Source of the DNA: Phytophthora colocasiae
Lineage: Eukaryota > Oomycota > Peronosporomycetes > Peronosporales > Peronosporaceae
Length of the DNA stretch: 64,000 nucleotides
Reading direction: 5' to 3'
Assembly (NCBI GenBank): GCA_018806915.1
Contig: JAGKQI010000092.1
Span: forward strand, 528,544 to 592,543
Shown here: in pieces, positions 51,013 through 62,650 of the stretch
How the letters are laid out: every line of letters begins with the position of its first letter
How positions within the stretch are numbered: the first letter of the stretch is position 1
Program-made: the position numbers and the translations under genes
The notes under the pieces: model-generated
Told to the model about the DNA's origin: nothing
Databases searched by the model: none
The model's input: only the letters and a program-made list of their open reading frames with translations

Positions 51013-52622
51013 TGTGACCAGGTCACAACGCTGACATCGCGGATGCAGATCTGGATGTCTATCTGGATAAAGTGTGGAGATCTTATATTTTCGTGGAGAT
51101 TTTATATTTTTCTTGTATATGCATGTGAAACCGGAGTGATTGGATGCAAAGTTGGAGGAAATTACGTGGAATTGAAAAGAAGTTAGGCTGAAACGATCAG
51201 AAGTCGAGTGGGAAGGGATAAAGAACAACAATCACTTTCTGGAGATCACTTTCTGGAGGGTTCTGTCTAAGCCTCTTCTCTGAGCTCTCATTTTCGTTTT
51301 GGAGAGATTTCGACGACATAAACTACCGAGCTGTTATTGATCGCGGCGAGCAGCTGCGCGAGATGTATCCTGAGCTTCAGGCGCTGTTTCCGTCTGCATC
51401 AGCGCTGGCAAAGGCACTGCACCGATGGTGTTACGGAGGGCAGTTGAGTTGCCAGCAGCGTGGTATCCTGTGGCAGTATGTGCACAAGCTGCGGTCGCTG
51501 TCATACCCAGTATCGTGGGAAGTCTGCGAGTTGATGACCGGCTACACAACCAAGGGAGCAAAGGACGGGTATTAGAGGTGGAAGGCGAAGCAGTCGATCG
51601 GTTCTCTCACTAAATGGAGCCAAGATGCAGAGGCGACTTATCAGTCTGGTTGGGTTCTCATCGACGATGAAGCGCGTGATGAGCTGTCGCTCAATAGTAC
51701 GGCACGGACGACTGACAAAGGTGATGAAAACGAACGCTCGACTTACTGGAACGCCCCGTCAGGCGAAAGCGATGCTCCCGATGAGTGTGGGTGTCTGGTG
51801 ATGAATATCCATACCCGAACGCCTACAAGAGCACTGTGCTGAACTACATGGTGCTGCGACCGAGAAGCGGATCATGCAGTTGGAGGCTGAGAAGTTGCAG
51901 AAGCTTGCGGACACCAATCGTGTCAAACTTCGTATCAGGTGGAGCCATCGTTCGTGGGAAATGGATGCGAGTGAGACTTATCCTCCGACCTCGGACAGCG
52001 CATTCAAGCACGTGGAGCCTTCGTGAGGGGCATCTGGTGCTTTAAGCGGCAAGTCAATAAAGCGCGTGACAAGCTGCGACCGACGATTTCTGATGCGGAT
52101 GACCTTATCCACACGCAGTGTGCAAGCTCCAAGCGTCGGAGGGAGAAGGAAACAGCAGTCGAGACGAACGAGTCATCACCCCCTACGAAGGCACCTCGCA
52201 CGACAGCGATGTCAACACCATCGCGGGATCTGGTTACCATATCTTCCCAGTGGTCCATGTCTCTAAGCTGAAGCTGGTACGGAACTTTCCGGGTCGACCG
52301 CGAATCGGGTTGACGGTGGATGAAACAGATCGGCTCGATTTCAATGATCCTCCTTCCGGAGGACAGTTGGGTCCCAGATCTGGACGCCGATGAGTACGAG
52401 GTCGAACGAATCTCGGACATGCGAAGTGGGAAGCGAACTCGCTATGGCCGGATCTATCGTGAATTCCTGGTGCACTGGGTCGGTTATGATGAGCCGACTT
52501 GGGTCGACGAAGCTGATCTTAACTGTGGAGCAATATTGAGCATGATCTTGCGAGATCATGCCAATCGAAATCGGTTTGGCGTGATGCAGTCGCACGAAGA
52601 AGTATAGACGCGAAGTGGGCGA
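51013..52622 (+). repeat. Unit 31 (class A, 1610 bp)
   Basis: Amber at 51573-51575, chromodomain 52320-52607. The 11-bp linker piece is kept near 52047, but a neighbouring stretch has been lost (GGCATCTGGTGC near 52029). D to G change in the integrase tail shared with unit 32. Confidence 0.92.
52320..52607 (+). pseudogene. Chromodomain, unit 31
   Basis: 95 codons, open. Confidence 0.83.
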
Positions 52623-54224
52623 TGTGACCAGGTCACAACGCTGACATCGCGGATGCAGATCTGGATGTCTATCTGGATAAAGTGTGGAGATCTTATATTT
52701 TTCGTGGAGATTTTATAATTTTCTTGTATATGCATGTGAAACCGGAGTGATTGGATGCAAAGTTGGAGGAAATTACGTGGAATTGAAAAGAAGTTAGGCT
52801 GAAACGATCAGAAGTCGAGTGGGAAGGGATAAAGAACAACAATCACTTTCTGGAGATCACTTTCTGGAGGGTTCTGTCTAAGCCTCTTCTCTGAGCTCTC
52901 ATTTTCGTTTTGGAGAGATTTCGACGACATAAACTACCGAGCTGTTATTGATCGCGGCGAGCAGCTGCGCGAGATGTATCCTGAGCTTCAGGCGCTGTTT
53001 CCGTCTGCATCAGCGCTGGCAAAGGCACTGCACCGATGGTGTTACGGAGGGCAGTTGAGTTGCCAGCAGCGTGGTATCCTGTGGCAGTATGTGCACAAGC
53101 TGCGGTCGCTGTCATACCCAGTATCGTGGGAAGTCTGCGAGTTGATGACCGGCTACACAACCAAGGGAGCAAAGGACGGGTATTAGAGGTGGAAGGCGAA
53201 GCAGTCGATCGGTTCTCTCACTAAATGGAGCCAAGATGCAGAGGCGACTTATCAGTCTGGTTGGGTTCTCATCGACGATGAAGCGCGTGATGAGCTGTCG
53301 CTCAATAGTACGGCACAGACGACTGACAAAGGTGATGAAAACGAACGCTCGACTTACTGGAACGCCCCGTCAGGCGAAAGCGATGCTCCCGATGAGTGTG
53401 GGTGTCTGGTGATGAATATCCATACCCGAACGCCTACAAGAGCACTGTGCTGAACTACATGGTGCTGCGACCGAGAAGCGGATCATGCAGTTGGAGGCTG
53501 AGAAGTTGCAGAAGCTTGCGGACACCAATCGTGTCAAACTTCGTATCAGGTGGAGCCATCGTTCGTGGGAAATGGATGCGAGTGAGACTTATCCTCCGAC
53601 CTCGGACAGCGCATTCAAGCACGTGGAGCCTTCGTGAGGGGCATCTGAATTGCTTTAAGCGAAGCGCGTGACAAGCTGCGACCGACGATTTCTGATGTGG
53701 ATGACCTTATCCACACGCAGTGTGCAAGCTCCAAGCGTCGGAGGGAGAAGGAAACAGCAGTCGAGACGAACGAGTCATCACCCCCTACGAAGGCACCTCG
53801 CACGACAGCGATGTCAACACCATCGCGGGATCTGGTTACCATATCTTCCCAGTGGTCCATGTCTCTAAGCTGAAGCTGGTACGGAACTTTCCGGGTCGAC
53901 CGCGAATCGGGTTGACGGTGGATGAAACAGATCGGCTCGATTTCAATGATCCTCCTTCCGGAGGACAGTTGGGTCCCAGATCTGGACGCCGATGAGTACG
54001 AGGTCGAACGAATCTCGGACATGCGAAGTGGGAAGCGAACTCGCTATGGCCGGATCTATCGTGAATTCCTGGTGCACTGGGTCGGTTATGATGAGCCGAC
54101 TTGGGTCGACGAAGCTGATCTTAACTGTGGAGCAATATTGAGCATGATCTTGCGAGATCATGCCAATCGAAATCGGTTTGGCGTGATGCAGTCGCACGAA
54201 GAAGTATAGACGCGAAGTGGGCGA
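52623..54224 (+). repeat. Unit 32 (class A, 1602 bp), shortest complete unit
   Basis: Amber at 53184-53186, chromodomain 53922-54209. 13-bp coiled-coil loss plus the 6-bp loss typical of units 30-33. Confidence 0.92.
53922..54209 (+). pseudogene. Chromodomain, unit 32
   Basis: 95 codons, open. Confidence 0.83.
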
Positions 54225-55830
54225 TGTGACCAGGTCACAACGCTGACATCGCGGATGCAGATCTGGATGTCTATCTGGATAAAGTGTGGAGATCTTATAT
54301 TTTTCGTGGAGATTTTATATTTTTCTTGTATATGCATGTGAAACCGGAGTGATTGGATGCAAAGTTGGAGGAAATTACGTGGAATTGAAAAGAAGTTAGG
54401 CTGAAACGATCAGAAGTCGAGTGGGAAGGGATAAAGAACAACAATCACTTTCTGGAGATCACTTTCTGGAGGGTTCTGTCTAAGCCTCTTCTCTGAGCTC
54501 TCATTTTCGTTTTGGAGAGATTTCGACGACATAAACTACCGAGCTGTTATTGATCGCGGCGAGCAGCTGCGCGAGATGTATCCTGAGCTTCAGGCGCTGT
54601 TTCCGTCTGCATCAGCGCTGGCAAAGGCACTGCACCGATGGTGTTACGGAGGGCAGTTGAGTTGCCAGCAGCGTGGTATCCTGTGGCAGTATGTGCACAA
54701 GCTGCGGTCGCTGTCATACCCAGTATCGTGGGAAGTCTGCGAGTTGATGACCGGCTACACAACCAAGGGAGCAAAGGACGGGTATTAGAGGTGGAAGGCG
54801 AAGCAGTCGATCGGTTCTCTCACTAAATGGAGCCAAGATGCAGAGGCGACTTATCAGTCTGGTTGGGTTCTCATCGACGATGAAGCGCGTGATGAGCTGT
54901 CGCTCAATAGTACGGCACGGACGACTGACAAAGGTGATGAAAACGAACGCTCGACTTACTGGAACGCCCCGTCAGGCGAAAGCGATGCTCCTGATGAGTG
55001 TGGGTGTCTGGTGATGAATATCCATGCCCGAACGCCTACAAGAGCACTGTGCTGAACTACATGGTGCTGCGACCGAGAAGCGGATCATGCAGTTGACTGA
55101 GGCTGAGAAGTTGCAGAAGCTTGCGGACACCAATCGTGTCAAACTTCGTATCAGGTGGAGCCATCGTTCGTGGGAAATGGATGCGAGTGAGACTTATCCT
55201 CCGACCTCGGACAGCGCATTCAAGCACGTGGAGCCTTCGTGAGGGGCATCTGAATTGCTTTAAGCGAAGCGCGTGACAAGCTGCGACCGACGATTTCTGA
55301 TGTGGATGACCTTATCCACACGCAGTGTGCAAGCTCCAAGCGTCGGAGGGAGAAGGAAACAGCAGTCGAGACGAACGAGTCATCACCCCCTACGAAGGCA
55401 CCTCGCACGACAGCGATGTCAACACCATCGCGGGATCTGGTTACCATATCTTCCCAGTGGTCCATGTCTCTAAGCTGAAGCTGGTACGGAACTTTCCGGA
55501 TCGACCGCGAATCGGGTTGACGGTGGATGAAACAGATCGGCTCGATTTCAATGATCCTCCTTCCGGAGGACAGTTGGGTCCCAGATCTGGACGCCGATGA
55601 GTACGAGGTCGAACGAATCTCGGACATGCGAAGTGGGAAGCGAACTCGCTATGGCCGGATCTATCGTGAATTCCTGGTGCACTGGGTCGGTTATGATGAG
55701 CCGACTTGGGTCGACGAAGCTGATCTTAACTGTGGAGCAATATTGAGCATGATCTTGCGAGATCATGCCAATCGAAATCGGTTTGGCGTGATGCAGTCGC
55801 ACGAAGAAGTATAGACGCTGAAGTGGGCGA
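54225..55830 (+). repeat. Unit 33 (class A, 1606 bp)
   Basis: Amber at 54786-54788, chromodomain 55527-55814. The coiled coil reads TTGACTGAGGCTGAG near 55093. One base is gained between stop codon and purine tract near 55819. Confidence 0.92.
55527..55814 (+). pseudogene. Chromodomain, unit 33
   Basis: 95 codons, open. Confidence 0.83.
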
Positions 55831-57540
55831 TGTGACCAGGTCACAACGCTGACATCGCGGATGCAGATCTGGATGTCTATCTGGATAAAGTGTGGAGATC
55901 TTATATTTTTCGTGGAGATTTTATATTTTTCTTGTATATGCATGTGAAACCGGAGTGATTGGATGCAAAGTTGGAGGAAATTACGTGGAATTGAAAAGAA
56001 GTTAGGCTGAAACGATCAGAAGTCGGGTGGGAAGGGATAAAGAACAACAATCACTTTCTGGAGATCACTTTCTGGAGGGTTCTGTCTAAGCCTCTTCTCT
56101 GAGCTCTCATTTTCGTTTTGGAGAGATTTCGACGACATAAACTACCGGCACCTGGTGTTGTCACCGTTGGAGGCTGGTGACGCTGAGCAACGTGCTGATG
56201 AGCTCCGTCAACTCTGGCGTTCTCAGAACACCGCTACCGACAGCAACCAACGCCGACGATTAGTTGCAGCGAAGAAGGCTGCACGTGCGAAGTGCCTCGA
56301 GATTGCGGAGACGAACAAGCAGGAGAAACGATGGTGTTACGGAGGGCAGTTGAGTTGCCAGCAGCGTGGTATCCTGTGGCAGTATGTGCACAAGCTGCGG
56401 TCGCTGCCATACCCAGTATCGTGGGAAGTCTGCGAGTTGATGACCGGCTACACAACCAAGGAGCAAAGGACGGGTATTAGAGGTGGAAGGCGAAGCAGTC
56501 GATCGGTTCTCTCACTAAATGGAGCCAAGATGCAGAGGCGACTTATCAGTCTGATTGGGTTCTCATCGACGATGAAGCGCGTGATGAGCTGTCGCTCAAT
56601 ACATGTAGTACAGCACGGACGACTGACAAAGGTGATGAAAACGACACTCGACTTACTGGAACGCCCCGTCAGGCGAAAGCGATGCTCCCGATGAGTGGGT
56701 GTCTGGTGATGATTATCCATGCCCGAACGCCTACAAGAGCACTGTGCTGAACTACATGCGAACGGAGGAGGGTGCTGCGGCCGAGAAGCGGATCATGCAG
56801 TTGGAGGCTAAGGCTGAGAAGTTGCAGAAGCTTGCGGACACCAATCGTGTCAAACTTCGTATCAGGTGGAGCCATCGTTCGTGGGAAATGGATGCGAGTG
56901 AGACTTATCCTCCGACCTCGGACAGCGCATTCAAGCACGTGGAGCCTTCGTGAGGGGCATCTGAATTGCTTTAAGCGAAGCGCGTGACAAGCTGCGACCG
57001 ACGATTTCTGATGTGGATGACCTTATCCACACGCAGTGTGCAAGCTCCAAGCGTCGGAGGGAGAAGGAAACAGCAGTCGAGACGAACGAGTCATCACCCC
57101 CTACGAAGGCACCTCGCACGACAGCGATGTCAACACCATCGCGGGATCTGGTTACCATATCTTCCCAGTGGTCCATGTCTCTAAGCTGAAGCTGGTACGG
57201 AACTTTCCGGATCGACCGCGAATCGGGTTGACGGTGGATGAAACAGATCGGCTCGATTTCAATGATCCTCCTTCCGGAGGACAGTTGGGTCCCAGATCTG
57301 GACGCCGATGAGTACGAGGTCGAACGAATCTCGGACATGCGAAGTGGGAAGCGAACTCGCTATGGCCGGATCTATCGTGAATTCCTGGTGCACTGGGTCG
57401 GTTATGATGAGCCGACTTGGGTCGACGAAGCTGATCTTAACTGTGGAGCAATATTGAGCATGATCTTGCGAGATCATGCCAATCGAAATCGGTTTGGCGT
57501 GATGCAGTCGCACGAAGAAGTATAGACGCGAAGTGGGCGA
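55831..57540 (+). repeat. Unit 34 (class B-trunc, 1710 bp)
   Basis: Gag-like frame 56155 onward; a one-base loss near 56462 moves the frame so that the amber is bypassed (56155-56694 is open). Chromodomain 57238-57525. Extra ACATGT present near 56601. Confidence 0.92.
57238..57525 (+). pseudogene. Chromodomain, unit 34
   Basis: 95 codons, open. Confidence 0.83.
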
Positions 57541-58930
57541 TGTGACCAGGTCACAACGCTGACATCGCGGATGCAGATCTGGATGTCTATCTGGATAAAG
57601 TGTGGAGATCTTATATTTTCGTGGAGATTTTATATTTTTCTTGTATATGCATGTGAAACCAGAGTGATTGGATGCAAAGTTGGAGGAAATTACGTGGAAT
57701 TGAAAAGAAGTTAGGCTGAAACGATCAGAAGTCGAGTGGGAAGGGATAAAGAACAACAATCACTTTCTGGAGATCACTTTCTGGAGGGTTCTGTCTAAGC
57801 CTCTTCTCTGAGCTCTCATTTTCGTTTTGGAGAGATTTCGACGACATAAACTACCGGCACCTGGTGTTGTCACCGTTGGAGGCTGGTGACGCTGAGCAAC
57901 GTGCTGATGAGCTCCGTCAACTCTGGCGTTCTCAGAACACCGCTACCGACAGCAACCAACGCCGACGATTGGTTGCAGCGAAGAAGGCTGCTCGAGATTG
58001 CGGAGACGAACAAGCAGGAGAAACGATGGTGTTACGGAGGGCAGTTGAGTTGCCAGCAGCGTGGTATCCTGTGGCAGTATGTGCACAAGCTGCGGTCGCT
58101 GCCATACCCAGTATCGTGGGAAGTCTGCGAGTTGATGACCGGCTACACAACCAAGGGAGCAAAGGACGGGTATTAGAGGTGGAAGGCGAAGCAGTCGATC
58201 GGTTCTCTCACTAAATGGAGCCAAGATGCAGAGGCGACTTATCAGTCTGGTTGGGTTCTCATCGACGATGAAGCGCGTGATGAGCTGTCGCTCAATAGTA
58301 CGGCACGGACGACTGACAAAGGTGATGAAAACGAACGCTCGACTTACTGGAACGCCCCGTCAGGCGAAAGCGATGCTCCCGATGAGTGTGGGTGTCTGGT
58401 GATGAATATCCATACCCGAACGCCTACAAGAGCACTGTGCTGAACTACATGCGAACGGAGGAGGGTGCTGCGGCCGAGAAGCGGATCATGCAGTTGGAGG
58501 CTGAGGCTGAGAAGTTGCAGAAGCTTGCGGACACCAATCGTGTCAAACTTCGTATCAGGTGGAGCCATCGTTCGTGGGAAATGGATGCGAGTGAGACTTA
58601 TCCTCCGACCTCGGACAGCGCATTCAAGCACGTGGAGCCTTCGTGAGGGGCATCTGAATTGCTTTAAGCGAAGCGCGTGACAAGCTGCGACCGACGATTT
58701 CTGATGTGGATGACCTTATCCACACGCAGTGTGCAAGCTCCAAGCGTCGGAGGGAGAAGGAAACAGCAGTCGAGACGAACGAGTCATCACCCCCTACGAA
58801 GGCACCTCGCACGACAGCGATGTCAACACCATCGCGGGATCTGGTTACCATATCTTCCCAGTGGTCCATGTCTCTAAGCTGAAGCTGGTACGGAACTTTC
58901 CGGATCGACCGCGAATCAGGTTGACGGTGG

Positions 58931-59218
58931 ATGAAACAGATCGGCTCGATTTCAATGATCCTCCTTCCGGAGGACAGTTGGGTCCCAGATCTGGACGCCG
59001 ATGAGTACGAGGTCGAACGAATCTCGGACATGCGAAGTGGGAAGCGAACTCGCTATGGCCGGATCTATCGTGAATTCCTGGTGCACTGGGTCGGTTATGA
59101 TGAGCCGACTTGGGTCGACGAAGCTGATCTTAACTGTGGAGCAATATTGAGCATGATCTTGCGAGATCATGCCAATCGAAATCGGTTTGGCGTGATGCAG
59201 TCGCACGAAGAAGTATAG
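58931..59218 (+). pseudogene. Chromodomain, unit 35
   Basis: 95 codons, open. Confidence 0.83.
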
Positions 59219-59233
59219 ACGCGAAGTGGGCGA
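59219..59233 (+). other. Candidate polypurine tract
   Basis: The 15 bases between chromodomain stop and TGTGACC end in GAAGTGGGCGA. A purine-rich tract here is where plus-strand DNA priming starts in Ty3/gypsy elements, and similar AGTGGG-type tracts are usual in chromoviruses. The C within it departs from a perfect tract. The same bases recur in nearly all units; unit 33 has one extra T. Confidence 0.55.
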
Positions 59234-59248
59234 TGTGACCAGGTCACA
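59234..59248 (+). repeat. Palindromic LTR terminus TGTGACCAGGTCACA
   Basis: Seven-base arms around a single central base. It marks the start of each LTR-like segment in all copies checked (968-982 on the minus strand; 49408, 51013, 52623, 54225 and others on the plus strand). TGT at the start fits an LTR end. Confidence 0.75.
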
Positions 59249-59294
59249 ACGCTGACATCGCGGATGCAGATCTGGATGTCTATCTGGATAAAGT

Positions 59295-59334
59295 GTGGAG
59301 ATCTTATATTTTTCGTGGAGATTTTATATTTTTC
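59295..59334 (+). repeat. Two tandem 20-bp repeats with an AT-rich core
   Basis: Copies at 59295-59314 and 59315-59334 differ by one base; each ends in TTATATTTTTC. They lie about 175-215 bp before the initiator-like site, so they are too far off to be its TATA box. Unit 31 and unit 34 LTR-like segments have lost one T in the first copy. Confidence 0.8.
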
Positions 59335-59452
59335 TTGTATATGCATGTGAAACCGGAGTGATTGGATGCAAAGTTGGAGGAAATTACGTGGAATTGAAAA
59401 GAAGTTAGGCTGAAACGATCAGAAGTCGAGTGGGAAGGGATAAAGAACAACA

Positions 59453-59480
59453 ATCACTTTCTGGAGATCACTTTCTGGAG
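59453..59480 (+). repeat. Two tandem 14-bp repeats ATCACTTTCTGGAG
   Basis: An exact direct duplication just before the initiator-like site, kept in all LTR-like segments read. Each copy ends in TGGAG, so one of them could hold a primer-binding site; no tRNA match could be tested. Confidence 0.8.
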
Positions 59481-59506
59481 GGTTCTGTCTAAGCCTCTTC
59501 TCTGAG

Positions 59507-59525
59507 CTCTCATTTTCGTTTTGGA
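59507..59525 (+). promoter_or_regulatory. Oomycete-like initiator (CTCATTTT) before the leader start
   Basis: CTCATTTTCG at 59509-59518 fits the initiator half of the known oomycete core promoter, GCTCATTYYNCAWTTT; the flanking half fits poorly. It lies about 30 bp before the ATG/ATA position. The same bases precede every leader. Transcription is not shown. Confidence 0.4.
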
Positions 59526-59884
59526 GAGATTTCGACGACATAAACTACCGGCACCTGGTGTTGTCACCGTTGGAGGCTGGTGACGCTGAGCAACGTGCTG
59601 ATGAGCTCCGTCAACTCTGGCGTTCTTAGAACACCGCTACCGACAGCAACCAACGCCGAAGATTAGTTGCAGCGAAGAAGGCTGCACGTGCGAAGTGCCT
59701 CGAGATTGCGGAGACGAACAAGCAGGAGAAACGATGGTGTTACGGAGGGCAGTTGAGTTGCCAGCAGCGTGGTATCCTGTGGCAGTATGTGCACAAGCTG
59801 CGGTCGCTGCCATACCCAGTATCGTGGGAAGTCTGCGAGTTGATGACCGGCTACACAACCAAGGGAGCAAAGGACGGGTATTAG

Positions 59885-60352
59885 AGGTGGAAGGCGAAGC
59901 AGTCGATCGGTTCTCTCACTAAATGGAGCCAAGATGCAGAGGCGACTTATCAGTCTGGTTGGGTTCTCATCGACGATGAAGCGCGTGATGAGCTGTCGCT
60001 CAATAGTACGGCACGGACGACTGACAAAGGTGATGAAAACGAACGCTCGACTTACTGGAACGCCCCGTCAGGCGAAAGCGATGCTCCCGATGAGTGGGTG
60101 TCTGGTGATGATTATCCATGCCCGAACGCCTACAAGAGCACTGTGCTGAACTACATGCGAACGGAGGAGGGTGCTGCGGCCGAGAAGCGGATCATGCAGT
60201 TGGAGGCTGAGGCTGAGAAGTTGCAGAAGCTTGCGGACACCAATCGTGTCAAACTTCGTATCAGGTGGAGCCATCGTTCGTGGGAAATGGATGCGAGTGA
60301 GACTTATCCTCCGACCTCGGACAGCGCATTCAAGCACGTGGAGCCTTCGTGA
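59885..60352 (+). pseudogene. Gag-like frame, second part after the amber (unit 36)
   Basis: Plus-strand counterpart of the unit 6 frame, with DEW intact and the 13 bp present. The amber is at 59882-59884 in the same frame (60098 minus 59882 is 216). It ends at HVEPS and a TGA at 60350-60352. Confidence 0.6.
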
Positions 60353-60353
60353 G

Positions 60354-60599
60354 GGGCATCTGAATTGCCTTAAGCGGCAAGTCAATAAAGCGCGTGACAA
60401 GCTGCGACCGACGATTTCTGATGCGGATGACCTTATCCACACGCAGTGTGCAAGCTCCAAGCGTCGGAGGGAGAAGGAAACAGCAGTCGAGACGAACGAG
60501 TCATCACCCCCTACGAAGGCACCTCGCACGACAGCGATGTCAACACCATCGCGGGATCTGGTTACCATATCTTCCCAGTGGTCCATGTCTCTAAGCTGA
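60354..60599 (+). pseudogene. Basic linker between gag-like region and integrase tail (unit 36)
   Basis: In a frame shifted by one base relative to the gag-like frame: EGHLNCLKRQVNKARDKLRP, then DLIHTQCASSKRRREKE, a lysine/arginine-rich stretch. The 11-bp piece that keeps this frame open survives only in units 20, 21, 23, 31 and 36. I do not recognise a domain. It may be the C-terminal part of gag or a deletion seam. Confidence 0.5.
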
Positions 60600-60721
60600 A
60601 GCTGGTACGGAACTTTCCGGATCGACCGCGAATCGGGTTGACGGTGGATGAAACAGATCGGCTCGATTTCAATGATCCTCCTTCCGGAGGACAGTTGGGT
60701 CCCAGATCTGGACGCCGATGA
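60464..60721 (+). pseudogene. Integrase C-terminal tail (unit 36)
   Basis: The frame holds NSSRDERVITPYEG, then GYHIFPVVHVSKLKLV, then RNFPDRPRIGL and DETDRLDFND. The VVHVSKLK motif is the hallmark of the Ty3/gypsy integrase C-terminal region just before the chromodomain. The zinc finger and DDE catalytic core are missing, so it cannot integrate DNA. After DFND the frame runs out at 60721, while the chromodomain lies in another frame. The true deletion seam lies somewhere before GYHIF. Confidence 0.8.
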
Positions 60722-60935
60722 GTACGAGGTCGAACGAATCTCGGACATGCGAAGTGGGAAGCGAACTCGCTATGGCCGGATCTATCGTGAATTCCTGGTG
60801 CACTGGGTCGGTTATGATGAGCCGACTTGGGTCGACGAAGCTGATCTTAACTGTGGAGCAATATTGAGCATGATCTTGCGAGATCATGCCAATCGAAATC
60901 GGTTTGGCGTGATGCAGTCGCACGAAGAAGTATAG
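60648..60935 (+). pseudogene. Chromodomain, unit 36
   Basis: 95 codons, open. Confidence 0.83.
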
Positions 60936-60950
60936 ACGCGAAGTGGGCGA

Positions 60951-62650
60951 TGTGACCAGGTCACAACGCTGACATCGCGGATGCAGATCTGGATGTCTAT
61001 CTGGATAAAGTGTGGAGATCTTATATTTTTCGTGGAGATTTTATATTTTTCTTGTATATGCATGTGAAACCGGAGTGATTGGATGCAAAGTTGGAGGAAA
61101 TTACGTGGAATTGAAAAGAAGTTAGGCTGAAACGATCAGAAGTCGAGTGGGAAGGGATAAGAACAACAATCACTTTCTGGAGATCACTTTCTGGAGGGTT
61201 CTGTCTAAGCCTCTTCTCTGAGCTCTCATTTTCGTTTTGGAGAGATTTCGACGACATAAACTACCGGCACCTGGTGTTGTCACCGTTGGAGGCTGGTGAC
61301 GCTGAGCAACGTGCTGATGAGCTCCGTCAACTCTGGCGTTCTCAGAACACCGCTACCGACAGCAACCAACGCCGACGATTAGTTGCAGCGAAGAAGGCTG
61401 CACGTGCGAAGTGCCTCGAGATTGCGGAGACGAACAAGCAGGAGAAACGATGGTGTTACGGAGGGCAGTTGAGTTGCCAGCAGCGTGGTATCCTGTGGCA
61501 GTATGTGCACAAGCTGCGGTCGCTGCCATACCCAGTATCGTGGGAAGTCTGCGGAGTTGATGACCGGCTACACAACCAAGGAGCAAAGGACGGGTATTAG
61601 AGGTGGAAGGCGAAGCAGTCGGGATCGGTTCTCTCACTAAATGGAGCCAAGATGCAGAGGCGACTTATCAGTCTGGTTGGGTTCTCATCGACGATGAATC
61701 GCGTGATGAGCTGTCGCTCAATAGTACGGCACGGACGACTGACAAAGGTGATGAAAACGAACACTCGACTTACTGGAACGCCCCGTCAGGCGAAAGCGAT
61801 GCTCCCGATGAGTGTGGGTGTCTGGTGATGAATATCCATACCCGAACGCCTACAAGAGCACTGTGCTGAACTACATGGTGCTGCGACCGAGAAGCGGATC
61901 ATGCAGTTGGAGGCTGAGGCTGAGAAGTTGCAGAAGCTTGCGGACACCAATCGTGTCAAACTTCGTATCAGGTGGAGCCATCGTTCGTGGGAAATGGATG
62001 CGAGTGAGACTTATCCTCCGACCTCGGACAGCGCATCTGCCAAGCACGTGGAGCCTTCGTGAGGGCATCTGAATTGCTTTAAGCGAGCGCGTGACAAGCT
62101 GCGACCGACGATTTCTGATGTGGATGACCTTATCCACACGCAGTGTGCAAGCTCCAAGCGTCGGAGGGGAGAGGGAAACAGCCAGTCGAGACGAACGAGT
62201 CATCACCCCTACGAAGGCACCTCGCACGACAGCGATGTCAACACCATCGCGGGATCTGGTTACCATATCTTCCCAGTGGTCCATGTCTCTAAGCTGGAAG
62301 CTGGTACGGAACTTTCCGGATCGACCGCGAATCGGGTTGACGGTGGATGAAACAGATCGGCTCGATTTCAATGATCCTCCTTCCGGAGGACAGTTGGAGT
62401 CCCAGATCTGGACGCCGATGAGTACGAGGTCGAACGAATCTCGGACATGCGAAGTGGGAAGCGAACTCGCTATGGCCGGATCTATCGTGAATTCCTGGTG
62501 CACTGGGTCGGTTATGATGAGCCGACTTGGGTCGACGAAGCTGATCTTAACTGTGGAGCAATATTGAGCATGATCTTGCGAGATCATGCCAACCGAAATC
62601 GGTTTGGCGTGATGCAGTCGCACGAAGAAGTATAGACGCGAAGTGGGCGA
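60951..62650 (+). repeat. Unit 37 (class B-trunc, 1700 bp, many small indels)
   Basis: Chromodomain split by the one-base insertion near 62398 (62447-62635 remains). From about 61552 on there are many single-base or two-base gains (61552, 61621, 62036, 62167, 62181, 62297). It switches to array-end variants (GATGAATCGCG near 61693). Confidence 0.9.
62447..62635 (+). pseudogene. Chromodomain fragment, unit 37
   Basis: 62 codons from MRSGK after the one-base insertion (GGAGTCCC near 62398). Confidence 0.8.

Larger units (their letters stand above)
57541..59233 (+). repeat. Unit 35 (class B-trunc, 1693 bp)
   Basis: A short loss near 57991 (GGCTGCTCGAG) removes the ARAKC codons. Amber at about 58174-58176; coiled-coil frame 58386-58646; chromodomain 58931-59218. 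Confidence 0.92.
59234..59539 (+). repeat. LTR-like segment (reference copy, unit 36)
   Basis: About 305 bp of non-coding DNA between the chromodomain stop of one unit and the start region of the next. It opens with TGTGACC, directly after a purine-rich tract, the position expected of a 3' LTR in Ty3/gypsy elements. The matching 3' boundary is unclear: several CA ends and several TGG starts for a primer-binding site are possible (59461, 59475, 59522, 59540), and none was matched to a tRNA. Because each unit has only one such segment, solo comparison of 5' and 3' LTRs is not possible here. It holds the palindrome, tandem repeat and initiator listed separately. Confidence 0.7.
59234..60950 (+). 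repeat. Unit 36 (class B-trunc, 1717 bp), reference unit for the plus strand
   Basis: LTR-like 59234 to about 59539, leader join at 59545-59551, amber 59882-59884, gag-like frame to 60352, linker with the 11-bp piece, integrase tail ending at 60721, chromodomain 60648-60935. An additional stop (CAG to TAG, 59627-59629) lies in the gag-like frame. Confidence 0.93.

Noticed and set aside
59295..59334. TATA box of the LTR promoter
   Set aside because: The AT-rich repeats are about 175-215 bp from the initiator-like site, and oomycete core promoters usually lack TATA boxes. Recorded only as a tandem repeat.
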